In this document: positions 42,457 through 51,337 of the stretch, piece after piece
Numbering within the stretch: position 1 is the first letter of the stretch
How the letters are laid out: each line of letters opens with the position of its first letter
Source of the DNA: Halapricum hydrolyticum
GTDB lineage: Archaea > Halobacteriota > Halobacteria > Halobacteriales > Haloarculaceae
Assembly (NCBI RefSeq): GCF_025517535.1
Contig: NZ_JAOPKC010000001.1
Span: 1-64,000 of the forward strand
Length of the DNA stretch: 64,000 nt
Direction: 5' to 3'
Program-made: the position numbers and the translations under genes
Notes under the pieces: generated by a model
Database searches by the model: none
Seen by the model: the letters and a program-made list of their open reading frames with translations, nothing else
Told to the model about the DNA's origin: nothing

Positions 42457-43227
42457 ATGTACCTCGCCGAGCACGCGTGGCCGGACCTGGAGTCGTACTT
42501 CGAGTCCGAATCGCTCGCTATCGTCCCGCTGGGGTCGACAGAGCAGCACGGCCCTCATCTACCGGAAGGCACCGATCACCTGATCGCCGAGGGGTTCGCG
42601 CGTGAAGCCGCAGCGCGAACCGGATACCTCTGCACGCCGACGATCAATATCGGTGTCAGCCCCCACCACCGCCAGTTCCCGGGAACGATGTGGGTCGATC
42701 CGCCAGCGTTCAGAGCGTACGTCGAGAGCTTCTCGCGGAACCTCGCGTACCACGGGATCGACCGGATCGTCTACGTGAACGCCCACGGCGGCAACGTCGA
42801 CCACCTCCGGGAGGTCGGACGACGGCTCCACGGAGACGAGGTCGCCTTCGCAGTCGAGTGGATGTGGAACGAGAGCATCCCCGAACTCGTCGACGAGGTC
42901 TTCGAGCAGAACGGTCCCCACGGCGGTCCGAAAGAGACCGCGCTGATCCAGCATCTGGCCGGCGACCTCGTCCACGACGACCGCCTGGAAGACGCCAGAG
43001 ACGGCGGCGTCCCGGACATCGAGGCCGCCGAGACGACCAAGTTCGGCGCACGGACGTTCTACGACGCGATCGACAACTCGGACAACGGCGTGTTCGGTGA
43101 TCAGACCGACGCGACCGCACAGAAGGGCGAGCAACTGTTCGAGGCCGCCGCCGATCAGCTCGTCCAGCTCTGTGAGTGGCTATCCGACCAGGACATCGAC
43201 GACCTGCTGCCCGAGCCACGCGTGTGA
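42457..43227 (+). CDS. Creatininase-family amidohydrolase
   Basis: This 256-residue protein has the family metal-binding block GSTEQHGPHLPEGTDH and YVNAHGGN. The family includes creatininase and the archaeal FAPy deformylase ArfB of flavin/F420 synthesis. Because F420 is used by haloarchaea, ArfB is an attractive but unproven identity. ATG 42457 is the first start after the divergent lipoprotein promoter. Confidence 0.85.
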   Translation: MYLAEHAWPDLESYFESESLAIVPLGSTEQHGPHLPEGTDHLIAEGFAREAAARTGYLCTPTINIGVSPHHRQFPGTMWVDPPAFRAYVESFSRNLAYHGIDRIVYVNAHGGNVDHLREVGRRLHGDEVAFAVEWMWNESIPELVDEVFEQNGPHGGPKETALIQHLAGDLVHDDRLEDARDGGVPDIEAAETTKFGARTFYDAIDNSDNGVFGDQTDATAQKGEQLFEAAADQLVQLCEWLSDQDIDDLLPEPRV

Positions 43228-43248
43228 GTGGGTTTCAGATCGAGACTG

Positions 43249-43386
43249 CTACTCCTTGCGGGATTTCAGCCACCGGTCGAGACACTCCCGAATCGCCGCG
43301 TCGCGGTTCCCGCGGTGGTCGGTAAACGCGACGTCGTCGAGCGCCTCTAACGTCTCCTCGTCGAACTCGACGGTGACCGTGTCCAT
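43249..43386 (-). CDS. Ribbon-helix-helix DNA-binding protein
   Basis: This 45-residue protein has a beta strand (TVTVEFDEETLEALDDVAF) and two helices (NRDAAIRECLDRWLK), the MetJ/Arc fold. ATG 43386 is supported by a TATA-like CATATTGC centred about 30 bases upstream. The in-frame ATG 43407 is only 10 bases from it. Target unknown; it may control its own gene or the divergent neighbours. Confidence 0.75.
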   Translation of the reverse strand: MDTVTVEFDEETLEALDDVAFTDHRGNRDAAIRECLDRWLKSRKE

Positions 43387-43463
43387 ATCGAGAAACGTCT
43401 CGTCCATCACTGCAATATGGGGCACTTGAGAACAAATAGGTTCGTCAGACGCACGTCACAGCA

Positions 43464-43958
43464 CTACTCGTCGATGAGTTCTTCGAACTCCGGGAGAATG
43501 TCCTCGCCTTCTCCGGAGCTTTCGCCGGTCGCGTTGTCGTCGCCTGGTTCGTCACCCACATCGTCGGATTCGGTCTCGTCGACGACTTCCGACTCATCCG
43601 ACTCGTCCTCGTCTGACTCCTCTTCGATCTCTTCGATTTCGAGGACTTCGAGCGGGATGTTCTCCAGGCGCTGGCCGATCTCTTTGCGGGCGATCCGGGC
43701 CGCGTGCTCGTCGCGTTCGACGTTGAAGACCGTCATCTCCAGTTCGAGCGCGACCAGACTCTCGTCAGCGGCGAGGAACGCGGGCTCGAGTTCTTCCCCA
43801 CAGTGTGGACAGGAGCGACCGCCCATGTTGATCTCGACGTAGTTGAGATCGGGATTCAACATCTCGCCCGTCTTCGAGATGGCGATCCGAACCGCTTCGT
43901 CAGCCGTTTCCACGTCGTAGACTGGAACGGCGGCTTCGACGACAACTCGACAGTTCAT
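43464..43958 (-). CDS. DUF555/UPF0212 family protein
   Basis: This 164-residue protein begins with the conserved NCRVVVEAAVPVYDVET. It has a zinc knuckle-like CPHCGEEL and ends in a long acidic tail rich in Glu, Asp and Ser. DUF555 proteins are widespread in euryarchaea without known function. The acidic tail is probably disordered. Confidence 0.88.
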   Translation of the reverse strand: MNCRVVVEAAVPVYDVETADEAVRIAISKTGEMLNPDLNYVEINMGGRSCPHCGEELEPAFLAADESLVALELEMTVFNVERDEHAARIARKEIGQRLENIPLEVLEIEEIEEESDEDESDESEVVDETESDDVGDEPGDDNATGESSGEGEDILPEFEELIDE

Positions 43959-44070
43959 ATACTGGTATTACTGGCCCAGCGATATGAAGGTTAGCCACGG
44001 TTTCTCGATGCGTCACGCCGAGCGTGGCCGACCGAAACGGAAAAGCGAACGCGGCCCCGAACCCGAGCGA

Positions 44071-44994
44071 ATGGAAGCTGGACGGATCGACGTGTCCGCG
44101 CTGGCCGGTGGGTTCGATCTCCAGGCGACCCTCGAGAGCGGCCAGTCGTATCTCTGGCAACGTGCCGACGGTCGAATGTACGACGGTGACGAGCAAAGCG
44201 GCGGCGACGCCTGGTACGAGACGGTCGTCCGCGTCGACGACGACCGCATCCGACTCGACGCCGGTGACCCGGTCGTCGTGCGCGTCCGTCAGCGCGACGG
44301 AGCCCTCGAATGGGAGTCGACGACGGACGCCGACTGGATCGTCCGATCGCTGCTCCGTCTCGAGGACGACCTGCCGGCGATCCGCGCGGCGACGCCGGAC
44401 GACCGGTTGCTCGACGCCGCCTTCGACCGCTACTGGGGGATGCGGCTAGTCCGGGACCCCCCGTTCGGGACGCTGATCTCCTTTATCTGCTCGGCACAGA
44501 TGCGCGTCTCCCGGATCCACGAGATGCAACTCGCGATGGCCGAGGCGTTCGGCGACACGGTCGCCGTCGACGGCCGTACGTATCGGGTGTTCCCGACGCC
44601 GGACCAGCTCGCGGCAGCCACGGAATCGGAGCTTCGCGACCTCGGCCTGGGCTATCGCGCTCCGTACGTCCAGCGGACGGCCGAGATGGTCGCGTCGGGC
44701 GAGGCTCATCCGGACGATGCGCGCGACCGCGCCTACGAGGACGCCCGGGAACACCTGACGCAGTTCGTCGGCGTCGGACAGAAAGTCGCCGACTGCGTCC
44801 TGCTGTTCTCGCTTGACTTTCTGGAAGCCGTCCCGCTGGACACCTGGATCCAGACGACGATCGAAGAGTACTACCCCGACTGCGATCGCGACAGTTACGC
44901 CGCGACCTCACGGGCGATACGGGAGCGACTTGGCGGGGAGTACGCCGGCTACGCCCAGACCTACGTCTTCCACCACCTTCGTAGCGAGTCGTGA
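44071..44994 (+). CDS. 8-oxoguanine DNA glycosylase/AP lyase, Ogg1 type
   Basis: This 307-residue protein has an N-terminal Ogg/AlkA-like beta domain (FDLQATLESGQSYLWQR), then a helix-hairpin-helix GPD core. The core carries catalytic Lys238 in FVGVGQKVADC and Asp257 in PLDTWI, matching Ogg1. It removes oxidised guanine and can nick the abasic site. ATG 44071 is chosen over 43984 because the conserved domain begins soon after it. Confidence 0.9.
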   Translation: MEAGRIDVSALAGGFDLQATLESGQSYLWQRADGRMYDGDEQSGGDAWYETVVRVDDDRIRLDAGDPVVVRVRQRDGALEWESTTDADWIVRSLLRLEDDLPAIRAATPDDRLLDAAFDRYWGMRLVRDPPFGTLISFICSAQMRVSRIHEMQLAMAEAFGDTVAVDGRTYRVFPTPDQLAAATESELRDLGLGYRAPYVQRTAEMVASGEAHPDDARDRAYEDAREHLTQFVGVGQKVADCVLLFSLDFLEAVPLDTWIQTTIEEYYPDCDRDSYAATSRAIRERLGGEYAGYAQTYVFHHLRSES

Positions 44995-45192
44995 CTGCGT
45001 TGTACCATGCTGCCGGCGGCGTCATAGAACAGTTGGCATACTCGAGTTACGAATCGGTAGAGACCGGTGAGCAATAGACCGTGATGATTCCTGAATCATT
45101 GAGTCTCGTTTACAAAGAGTACGATGATCACAGAGCGAATACACACTGTCTGAGTGAGTACTTCAAGAGTCAGTATGTGTCGTCTAACTGTC

Positions 45193-46749
45193 TTATCGGT
45201 ATAGATTAAGGCGTTGGAGGAGCGAACCGACCAACACGGCCACTGGAATGATTTCAAGCCGCCCGACCCACATGTTGATGATCAACATCCCTTTGGCGGG
45301 AGCAGGCATGGTCGACCCGGTAATCCCGGAATCGAGTCCCACGTTGCTCTGGGCGCTCATCACGTCGAAGATTACGTATTCCAGTGGATGGGCCGGTGAG
45401 AGAACACGTAGGAGGACGGCAACACCGATCGCCAGAAATGTGAGCCAGAGGACGAACACGACTGTCGCTTCCGTGTACTCGCGCTGGGCCTGTTCCTCGT
45501 CGAGTCGCCGGCCATCGATATTCAGGTACCGAATCGCACTCGACGGGTGGAACACCTCTTGAATCTGCCAGACTGTCCCTTTGACGAGCGTAGCAACCCG
45601 GATGAGTTTCAGGCCACTGACCGTCGAACCGGCCGCCGCGCCAGTGAGCATCCCGACACACGCCAGCAGTGTCGCACCGGCACTCCAGACCTGTTCCGTC
45701 CCACCGCCGATCGTCGTACTGCCGAAGCCCGTGTTCGACGTCGCCGAGACGAACTGGAAGAGGCTGATCCGAAACGTCTCTTCGAGCGAAGAGTACTGGC
45801 CGTTCGCGTAGAGGATCACTGTCAGCAGGAGTGAGCCGATAGTGAACCAGATGAACACCCATCGCGTTTGCAGATCGGTGTAGAAGTTCCGAATTTCCCC
45901 CTTGAAGATCAGATAGTGGACGGGGAAGGCGATACTCCCCGCGACCATCACGGGGACCGTTGCGTACTCGATCAACGGACTGCCGTAATGGCCGATCGAA
46001 TCCGCGTGCACGGAGAATCCACCCGTCGCTATGCCAGTCATCCCGTGGTTAATCGCATCCCACAGCGGCATCCCGACGAGCACAAACAGAATGATCGAGC
46101 CGAGCGTGAGACCCACGAAGATCTTCCAGATCTCACGGACGGTCGTCACGATACTCGGATGGATCTTTTCCGAGCGGGCTTCGCTCTCGTAGAGGGTGTA
46201 CGAGCCACTGTGTCCCCCGCCCCGTCGGAGGATGGCGACGGTTAGCACGATGACACCGACACCACCGACCCACTCGATGAACGATCGCCACCAGTGGAGC
46301 GATCGGGGCAGTTCTTCTTCGACAGCAGCCATCGTGAGACCGGTCCCGGTGAAGCCGCTCATGCTCTCGAACACCGCATCCAGCGGACGGAGGAATACCT
46401 CAGTTGTCGAATCCATCGGTGGCGTGTTGGTCCAGACAGGAAACGGATCGATCTGGATCGTCCAGGCGATGAGGAGGAATGGCAACCCACCGAGGACACC
46501 GATCAGCGCCCATGCTGATGCAGCGGTGACCATCGCCTCGCGTTTTTCCGGCGGATCCGCGCCACGATACCGCCAGACGAGGCCAGTCCCGATCCCGGCC
46601 ATGACGATCGCAGAGACGACGAATGCAGGAATCGCGTAGAACTCGGCGTTCACAGCTGCCACAAAGATGGACACCATCATCATCAGAGAGATCGCCTGCA
46701 CGATGCGTCCAACGTCACGTCCGACAGCCTTCGTATCTACTTTCAACAT
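45193..46749 (-). CDS. trkH: TrkH-family potassium uptake channel subunit
   Basis: This 518-residue membrane protein has the four pore loops of TrkH/KtrB (SMSGFTGTGLT, MTGIATGGFSVH, SATSNTGFGST, SAQSNVGLDSG), each with its filter glycine. It imports K+ as a dimer gated by TrkA rings. It is the last gene of the operon that starts at 48251 and lies 35 bases after trkA. Confidence 0.95.
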   Translation of the reverse strand: MLKVDTKAVGRDVGRIVQAISLMMMVSIFVAAVNAEFYAIPAFVVSAIVMAGIGTGLVWRYRGADPPEKREAMVTAASAWALIGVLGGLPFLLIAWTIQIDPFPVWTNTPPMDSTTEVFLRPLDAVFESMSGFTGTGLTMAAVEEELPRSLHWWRSFIEWVGGVGVIVLTVAILRRGGGHSGSYTLYESEARSEKIHPSIVTTVREIWKIFVGLTLGSIILFVLVGMPLWDAINHGMTGIATGGFSVHADSIGHYGSPLIEYATVPVMVAGSIAFPVHYLIFKGEIRNFYTDLQTRWVFIWFTIGSLLLTVILYANGQYSSLEETFRISLFQFVSATSNTGFGSTTIGGGTEQVWSAGATLLACVGMLTGAAAGSTVSGLKLIRVATLVKGTVWQIQEVFHPSSAIRYLNIDGRRLDEEQAQREYTEATVVFVLWLTFLAIGVAVLLRVLSPAHPLEYVIFDVMSAQSNVGLDSGITGSTMPAPAKGMLIINMWVGRLEIIPVAVLVGSLLQRLNLYR

Positions 46750-46784
46750 ATATTGAGATTCACTGCCCAGATTCGATTCCGTTG

Positions 46785-47471
46785 TTATGTCGTCCGGTCT
46801 TCGTAATGTCCGAAAATGTCCGTGAGCTCGGGGTTGGCCCCGGTTGCGGAATAAACAGTTAACAGATCGTTCGCTTTGATTCGCGTCTGCCCGCGCGGTG
46901 TTATTGGTTTGTTGTTATCCTCACGTTCGATGGCGACAATCAAGACATCGTCCGACAGGATCCCCTCTTTACCAGCTTCAGTGAGTGTCTTTCCAGCAAC
47001 CGGTGCGTCCTCTGTGACCGTGATTTCGAAGACCTCTGCCTGATCGCCGATCCGCATGTAATCGACGATAGCTGGTCGGGCGACCGCTCGGTAGAGATGC
47101 CCGGCGATGAGTTGCTGCGGGTTTTCGATCGTATTCACGTCGATCTGACGGAAGAGATTCATGTGCTCGGGGTTGTGGACCACCGACGTGATTGCTGGGA
47201 TATCAAATTCCGCTGCGAGCAGACAGATCATGACGTTCGTCGCGTCTTGATCAGTCGTCGAGATAATGGCGTCTGCTCGCCCAGCCCCGGCGTCGCTGAG
47301 TGTTTCTTTCGACGTGGCATCTGCATTGAGCACCAGGCAGTCGTGCTCGCCGGCGATAGCGTCGGCTCTCTGTGCGTCTCTCTCGATCACTACAACCTCG
47401 TTTCCGGAGCGTGTCGCAATATCGATCAATGGTGTTCCGATATCGCCTGCGCCAACAATGATGATGTACAT
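46785..47471 (-). CDS. trkA: TrkA-type K+ channel regulator (RCK_N + RCK_C)
   Basis: This 228-residue protein has an N-terminal Rossmann domain with GAGDIG at 7-12 and the acidic end of beta 2 (VIERD), which binds NAD(H) or ATP/ADP. The C-terminal RCK_C domain (residues about 145-225) includes FEITVTEDAPVAGKTL. It assembles as a ring on TrkH. The RCK_C is clearly related to that of the divergent Lrp-like regulator. Confidence 0.95.
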   Translation of the reverse strand: MYIIIVGAGDIGTPLIDIATRSGNEVVVIERDAQRADAIAGEHDCLVLNADATSKETLSDAGAGRADAIISTTDQDATNVMICLLAAEFDIPAITSVVHNPEHMNLFRQIDVNTIENPQQLIAGHLYRAVARPAIVDYMRIGDQAEVFEITVTEDAPVAGKTLTEAGKEGILSDDVLIVAIEREDNNKPITPRGQTRIKANDLLTVYSATGANPELTDIFGHYEDRTT

Positions 47472-47527
47472 ATCTGAGATGGATTAGCGGTCTGTGGTCT
47501 GCTTGGATAGGTGGTGTTCGATCCGGA

Positions 47528-47971
47528 TCATGATTCACTCACGTCTTCCTCGGGAAAGACCAGGATCGGGACGTCACTGTTGTTGAGGAGGTGGTGCGTA
47601 ACGTCCCCACTTAACAATTTCTGCCAGCGACTCCCACCGCGTGGTGTAAACACAATAGCACTTGCGTCGAGGTCGTGTGCCGCATCGATGAGCGTCTGTG
47701 CGACATCGGTGCCGTACAGAATCTCCGTTTCGAGGGTGATACCAGTATCGCTGAGGCCATCCCTGACAACAGCGAACAGGTCTCGTGCCGCCTGCTCGCG
47801 CTGTTCAACGGAGGCTTTATCGAGCGCACCACCGGCTTTTTCGATGACGTGGACGGCGATCACGGTCCCACCAACGTCGTCAACGTGCGAAGCGACTGCC
47901 TCTGTCGTCGCCGCTGCGTCGTCAGGATCAGCTACTGGAACAATGGTTCGCTCGAGAACTGATTCAGTCAT
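47528..47971 (-). CDS. Universal stress protein (UspA family)
   Basis: This 147-residue single-domain Usp has VIAVHVIEKAG and the phosphate-binding C-terminal GGSRWQKLLSGDVTHHLLNNS. It starts at ATG 47971, overlapping the upstream gene by 8 bases. Usp proteins beside Trk genes are thought to modulate transport by nucleotide binding; that role is inferred here. Confidence 0.88.
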   Translation of the reverse strand: MTESVLERTIVPVADPDDAAATTEAVASHVDDVGGTVIAVHVIEKAGGALDKASVEQREQAARDLFAVVRDGLSDTGITLETEILYGTDVAQTLIDAAHDLDASAIVFTPRGGSRWQKLLSGDVTHHLLNNSDVPILVFPEEDVSES

Positions 47972-48251
47972 GTTGCTTCTCCTCCTCTTCGTCGTAGGTC
48001 TCCCCGAGGTACTGCCATCGATATGAACCACCGTCACCGTCGATATCTGGAATCCACCTGACGTGGTAGGCGAAGGGGCCACGCGCCCCCTCTGGTGCAT
48101 CCGGGCGTTTGACGACCACGAATGTATACGCGCCGTGGTCCTCCATATGAACGAGTTCTTCGCCCGCCCGTGGGTCAATCGCGTCTGTCCCCGGCGGAGT
48201 AGGGTCAGTTGCAGTCATATGTTGAGTGCCTCCCTGCTGATTCTCGCCCAT
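47964..48251 (-). CDS. Conserved small acidic protein of the trk operon
   Basis: This 95-residue protein has no membrane segment. The core reads HMEDHGAYTFVVVKRPDAP and AYHVRWIPDIDGDG, and the end is acidic. The start may be 48251 or ATG 48218. It overlaps the UspA start, so translation is coupled. I do not recognise the family; position suggests a role with Usp/TrkA/TrkH. Confidence 0.6.
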   Translation of the reverse strand: MGENQQGGTQHMTATDPTPPGTDAIDPRAGEELVHMEDHGAYTFVVVKRPDAPEGARGPFAYHVRWIPDIDGDGGSYRWQYLGETYDEEEEKQHD

Positions 48252-48380
48252 CTATTCGAACGACGATGGTTCGGGATGGGCTGCTTCGAACGACATGTGC
48301 GGATGTCTTGCCGTGGAAGTGATCTACACTCTCCTAGATTATCGACACAGCATAACACTTCGCGTTTCATTTTCGAAGGA

Positions 48381-48402
48381 GAAATATATGGGGGGATATT
48401 TC
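48381..48402. promoter_or_regulatory. Inverted repeat in the trk/lrp divergent region
   Basis: GAAATAT at 48381-48387 and ATATTTC at 48396-48402 are perfect inverted arms with an 8-base spacer. They lie in the AT-rich region 130 bases upstream of the trk operon start and 108 bases upstream of the regulator ATG. A candidate operator. Confidence 0.4.
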
Positions 48403-48509
48403 CCTCTTCCATAACATTGATGGGTGTATATGATATATAGGTCGTCTAACAGTGAGTGGTTGCGCAGCCAAATCGGGGGTTAATTATGCGTTATGACCGT
48501 AGCTCTCGT

Positions 48510-49253
48510 ATGGTATCTCGCATCGACGAGATCGACAAGCGCATCCTCTATTATCTGGCAAAGGATGCGAGGAACACGGCGGCGCCGGAAATCGCCGACG
48601 AGATGGAGGTGACACCAGCGACGATCCGGAATCGAATCCGTCAACTCGAAGAGGAAGGGGTTCTGCGGGGCTACCTTGCGGACATCGACTACAAATCCAT
48701 CGAAGGACACGTCACCTACCAGTTTAGCTGTACAGCTCCGATTCCAGAGCGTGACCGCCTCGCACAGGCGGCCCTGGAGGTTTCGGGCGTCGTGACCGTC
48801 CGGGAGTTGATGACTGGTAACGCGAACCTGGCAATAACGGCTGTCGGATCGGACACGAACGATATCGGCCGCATTGCGGGTGAGCTGTCGGACATCGGGC
48901 TCGATATTGAGGACGAGAGCGTGATCGAAAAGGAGTACCACCGACCGTACGACCCGTTCGGACCGGAAGACGCCCCGAAGGGGCCGTCATTGACGGATTT
49001 CATGGGGCTCGCTGGCGGAGCGGAAGTCGTCGAATTCACTGTGTCAGAGGGGGCCGAGGTTGCCGGGTTGACTATCGAAGAGGCGGTCGATGAGGGGTTG
49101 TTGGCTGACGAGATGCTGGTGGTCGGTGTTGAACGGGACGGTGACGTCATCACGCCAAAAGGTGAAACGGTTATCGAGGCGGGAGACGTGATTTCCCTGT
49201 TCTCGAAAACGGGGCTAGAGAAAGACGCCTTAGAGGTGTTTGGGACACGATGA
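48510..49253 (+). CDS. Lrp/AsnC-type regulator fused to an RCK_C domain
   Basis: This is a 247-residue protein. Residues 1-55 form an AsnC-type winged helix (IDEIDKRILYYLAKDARN, then MEVTPATIRNRIRQLEEEG), residues 65-150 a RAM-like region, and residues 170-245 a TrkA_C/RCK_C domain (VVEFTVSEGAEVAGLTIEEA). The RCK_C part strongly parallels that of the TrkA encoded nearby. ATG 48510 is 27 bases after a TATA-like TTAATTATG. It probably senses the ligand that gates TrkA and controls K+ uptake genes. Confidence 0.9.
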   Translation: MVSRIDEIDKRILYYLAKDARNTAAPEIADEMEVTPATIRNRIRQLEEEGVLRGYLADIDYKSIEGHVTYQFSCTAPIPERDRLAQAALEVSGVVTVRELMTGNANLAITAVGSDTNDIGRIAGELSDIGLDIEDESVIEKEYHRPYDPFGPEDAPKGPSLTDFMGLAGGAEVVEFTVSEGAEVAGLTIEEAVDEGLLADEMLVVGVERDGDVITPKGETVIEAGDVISLFSKTGLEKDALEVFGTR

Positions 49254-49304
49254 CTGGCATCAATAAACCTATAATAGAGGTCGTGAACTTCGAACGGAAG
49301 AACC

Positions 49305-49421
49305 ATGAAATGTGAACGATGTGGGTCGGATGGGTCTGTTGAGCGGTACGACGTAGACGGATTCACCGGATATCTCTGCGATGACTGTGTCGAGGTCTGG
49401 GAGCAAATCCAGTCCCAATAG
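49305..49421 (+). CDS. Tiny zinc ribbon protein
   Basis: This 38-residue protein has two CxxC knuckles: MKCERCGSDG and YLCDDCVEVW. A TATA-like CCTATAATA centred at about 49274 is 31 bases before ATG 49305, the normal leaderless spacing. Function unknown. Confidence 0.65.
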   Translation: MKCERCGSDGSVERYDVDGFTGYLCDDCVEVWEQIQSQ

Positions 49422-49605
49422 CGGCACGATCGACGGGACGGTCGTAAATTCTGTCTGATAGTTGGTTCAGATAACGAGCACCGAATCAACCAGTGGTGTT
49501 GTCTCACGGCGACGCAACTGTTGAAATGGATTTTGAGAGGTGCAGAGATGCAATTAATCGCGGGAGTGTGTCGTGTGTGATTTCGACTGTCGGATGTCGC
49601 GGCAG

Positions 49606-50475
49606 TCAGAACCAGCGCGAAATCAAGGATTCTGTGTCCTTCCGATGGACTGTCAGTATCGGTTGTGGGTCGGTGTTGTTCATTATGTCGTCTACTGTGG
49701 ATCCGAAGATATATCGACGGAGTTCTCCTTTTTCTGGCGCCCCGAGAACGGTCAAATCACGCGTTTCAGACTGTTCGATGATCGTGTCGGCCACATCAGG
49801 TTTGCAGAGAACGTCACAATGTACTTCGATCGACTCAGCGACCCGAGAACGGCAGGTATCAAGCAGTTTCGCTGCATCGTTTTCCCGCTGTTCAGAGGCG
49901 TCTTCGGAGATGACGTGAAGCAGTTCGATCGAACAGCCGTACGCGGTAGCGATCGCCTCCGCGATCCGTATTGCAAGCCCGGAGTGGGGACCTCCAGCGA
50001 CTGGCACGAGAATACTTGTCGGTGAGTCGAATGCGGGCATTCCTGACCCGACGATAGTGTGACACTGCAAGCCGTCCGTCTGATCGGATCCCATCCGAGA
50101 GAAAAAACTCTCTTCCTCTTTGTCGATGAGGACACTCGTGATATCGTGACTCTCGATGAACGAGTGCAAGAGATCGTCAGAGAGTTCTTTTCGCTGTTGA
50201 ACGACAGGCACGTCGAACTCCTGCTTGATCATGAACTTGGTGCCCGCGTCATGACGGACAACGTCCGTGTTCTTCGTGTCACCCGGCTCGACAGCGTGGA
50301 GAAGATAGAGTGTGCCGTCTGTCCCGCTGGCGATACTAGCCCCGAGAAGACCGGTTTCGGTGACGTTCACAGCCTCGTGGAATGGCACGAGAATCCGTTG
50401 ATCTTCGGATGGCCACGCCACATCTTCGCACTTAAGTGTCTGGATCTGTGGAGGATCATCCGAATTAACTGGCAT
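49606..50475 (-). CDS. Two-domain universal stress protein
   Basis: This 289-residue protein has two Usp folds in tandem. The first (RILVPFHEAVNVTETGLLGA) lacks a clear nucleotide-binding end. The second (SILVPVAGGPHSGLAIRIAEA) ends with VLGAPEKGELRRYIFGSTVDDIM, close to the ATP-binding G-2x-G-9x-G(S/T) pattern. ATG 50475 is supported by a TATA-like element about 28 bases upstream. It may serve the same ion-transport locus; inferred only. Confidence 0.82.
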   Translation of the reverse strand: MPVNSDDPPQIQTLKCEDVAWPSEDQRILVPFHEAVNVTETGLLGASIASGTDGTLYLLHAVEPGDTKNTDVVRHDAGTKFMIKQEFDVPVVQQRKELSDDLLHSFIESHDITSVLIDKEEESFFSRMGSDQTDGLQCHTIVGSGMPAFDSPTSILVPVAGGPHSGLAIRIAEAIATAYGCSIELLHVISEDASEQRENDAAKLLDTCRSRVAESIEVHCDVLCKPDVADTIIEQSETRDLTVLGAPEKGELRRYIFGSTVDDIMNNTDPQPILTVHRKDTESLISRWF

Positions 50476-50676
50476 GAGACGCATTCTATAGCACAGAATG
50501 ATAAATGCACCCCTTCTGTGGAAGACTACGATATCAGCTGGTTTCGCGAGCCGGAAGTGCATGAAAACACCTTGTGAACACTTCTATGACGCCCTCCTAT
50601 GCTGCTGCTATCCGTCGATGGTGACATCCAGTACGACGGAGTACCGGAGTCCGTTACGAGGGACTCCCGGACAGGA

Positions 50677-50946
50677 TCAGGCCGAGGACGATTCTCGCGT
50701 CCATCCGGGATCGGTCCCGGTCCGTTCGATCAGCTCGGCCCGACAGGCCGGACAGTAGTCGGGGACGGCAGATCCGCCCCGTGGAACGTACACTGCGCCG
50801 CCACACTCCACGCACGCGTCCGCGCCGATCGTCACGCAGTCCGCACAGACGTTGAAGTCGTCGACCGTGAGGTCACGCAACGGTTCGAGTTGTTTGTCCA
50901 GAGTGTACTCGTCGATAACCGTCTGACAGCGCTGGCACAGTTGCAT
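50677..50946 (-). CDS. Small multi-zinc-ribbon protein
   Basis: This 89-residue protein has four CxxC pairs: CQRC, CADC, CVECGG and CPAC. The spacing suggests two zinc sites. It starts at ATG 50946 and has an Asp/Glu-rich middle. No family recognised; DNA, RNA or protein binding is possible. Confidence 0.7.
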   Translation of the reverse strand: MQLCQRCQTVIDEYTLDKQLEPLRDLTVDDFNVCADCVTIGADACVECGGAVYVPRGGSAVPDYCPACRAELIERTGTDPGWTRESSSA

Positions 50947-51048
50947 GGCGATCCGTTTCGACACATGTGATCGTGTCTCATATACCTGCCGACTGTGGCG
51001 AAATTCCCGGACGTGGGGGAAAAGACCGCTACCTGTAACAGCGCGAGA

Positions 51049-51116
51049 GTCCCGCCCTTCCCGTGAGGGACGAGTGTTCCGACACGCAGTCGGAACCGAG
51101 GACCGAACAGGGCGGG
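51049..51116. repeat. Structured left end of the IS element
   Basis: Outer arms CCCGCCCT (51051-51058) and AGGGCGGG (51109-51116) enclose a 7-bp hairpin TTCCGAC/GTCGGAA (51077-51095). An alternative GTCCC/GGGAC pairing (51049-51071) also exists. Subterminal hairpins are the recognition sites of IS200/IS605 transposases. Confidence 0.6.
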
Positions 51117-51152
51117 CGTGAAGCGCGTAATCTCCGTCAAGAAACCGCCGTG

Positions 51153-51296
51153 TTACTGCTGGTCTTGAGTCTCCAACGTATCAAGCCCGGCTTCTAACAC
51201 CTCTGCATAGGCTTCTGAGAGGTCCAAGTCATTTGCTTCTGCGTAGTCTTTCACTCGGCCACCGAGCGTGTGCGAGATGTCGATGTTCGGGCGCAT
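51153..51296 (-). CDS. 47-residue RHH-like protein inside the IS element
   Basis: This 47-residue protein reads MRPNIDISHTLGGRVKDYA and then a helix LSEAYAEVLEAGLDTLE. A strand followed by two helices fits a ribbon-helix-helix or antitoxin-like DNA-binding protein. It is divergent from tnpB with 41 bases between starts, so it could control the tnpB promoter. Family not identified with certainty. Confidence 0.65.
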   Translation of the reverse strand: MRPNIDISHTLGGRVKDYAEANDLDLSEAYAEVLEAGLDTLETQDQQ

Positions 51297-51337
51297 ACGA
51301 AAAGACTTTAAGACTAAAAGTATAAACGTCTGTTGTC

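Noticed and set aside
44995..45192. Possible gene or RNA between the glycosylase and trkH genes
   Set aside because: Short frames only, no TATA-start pair with a convincing product, and no stable fold noticed.
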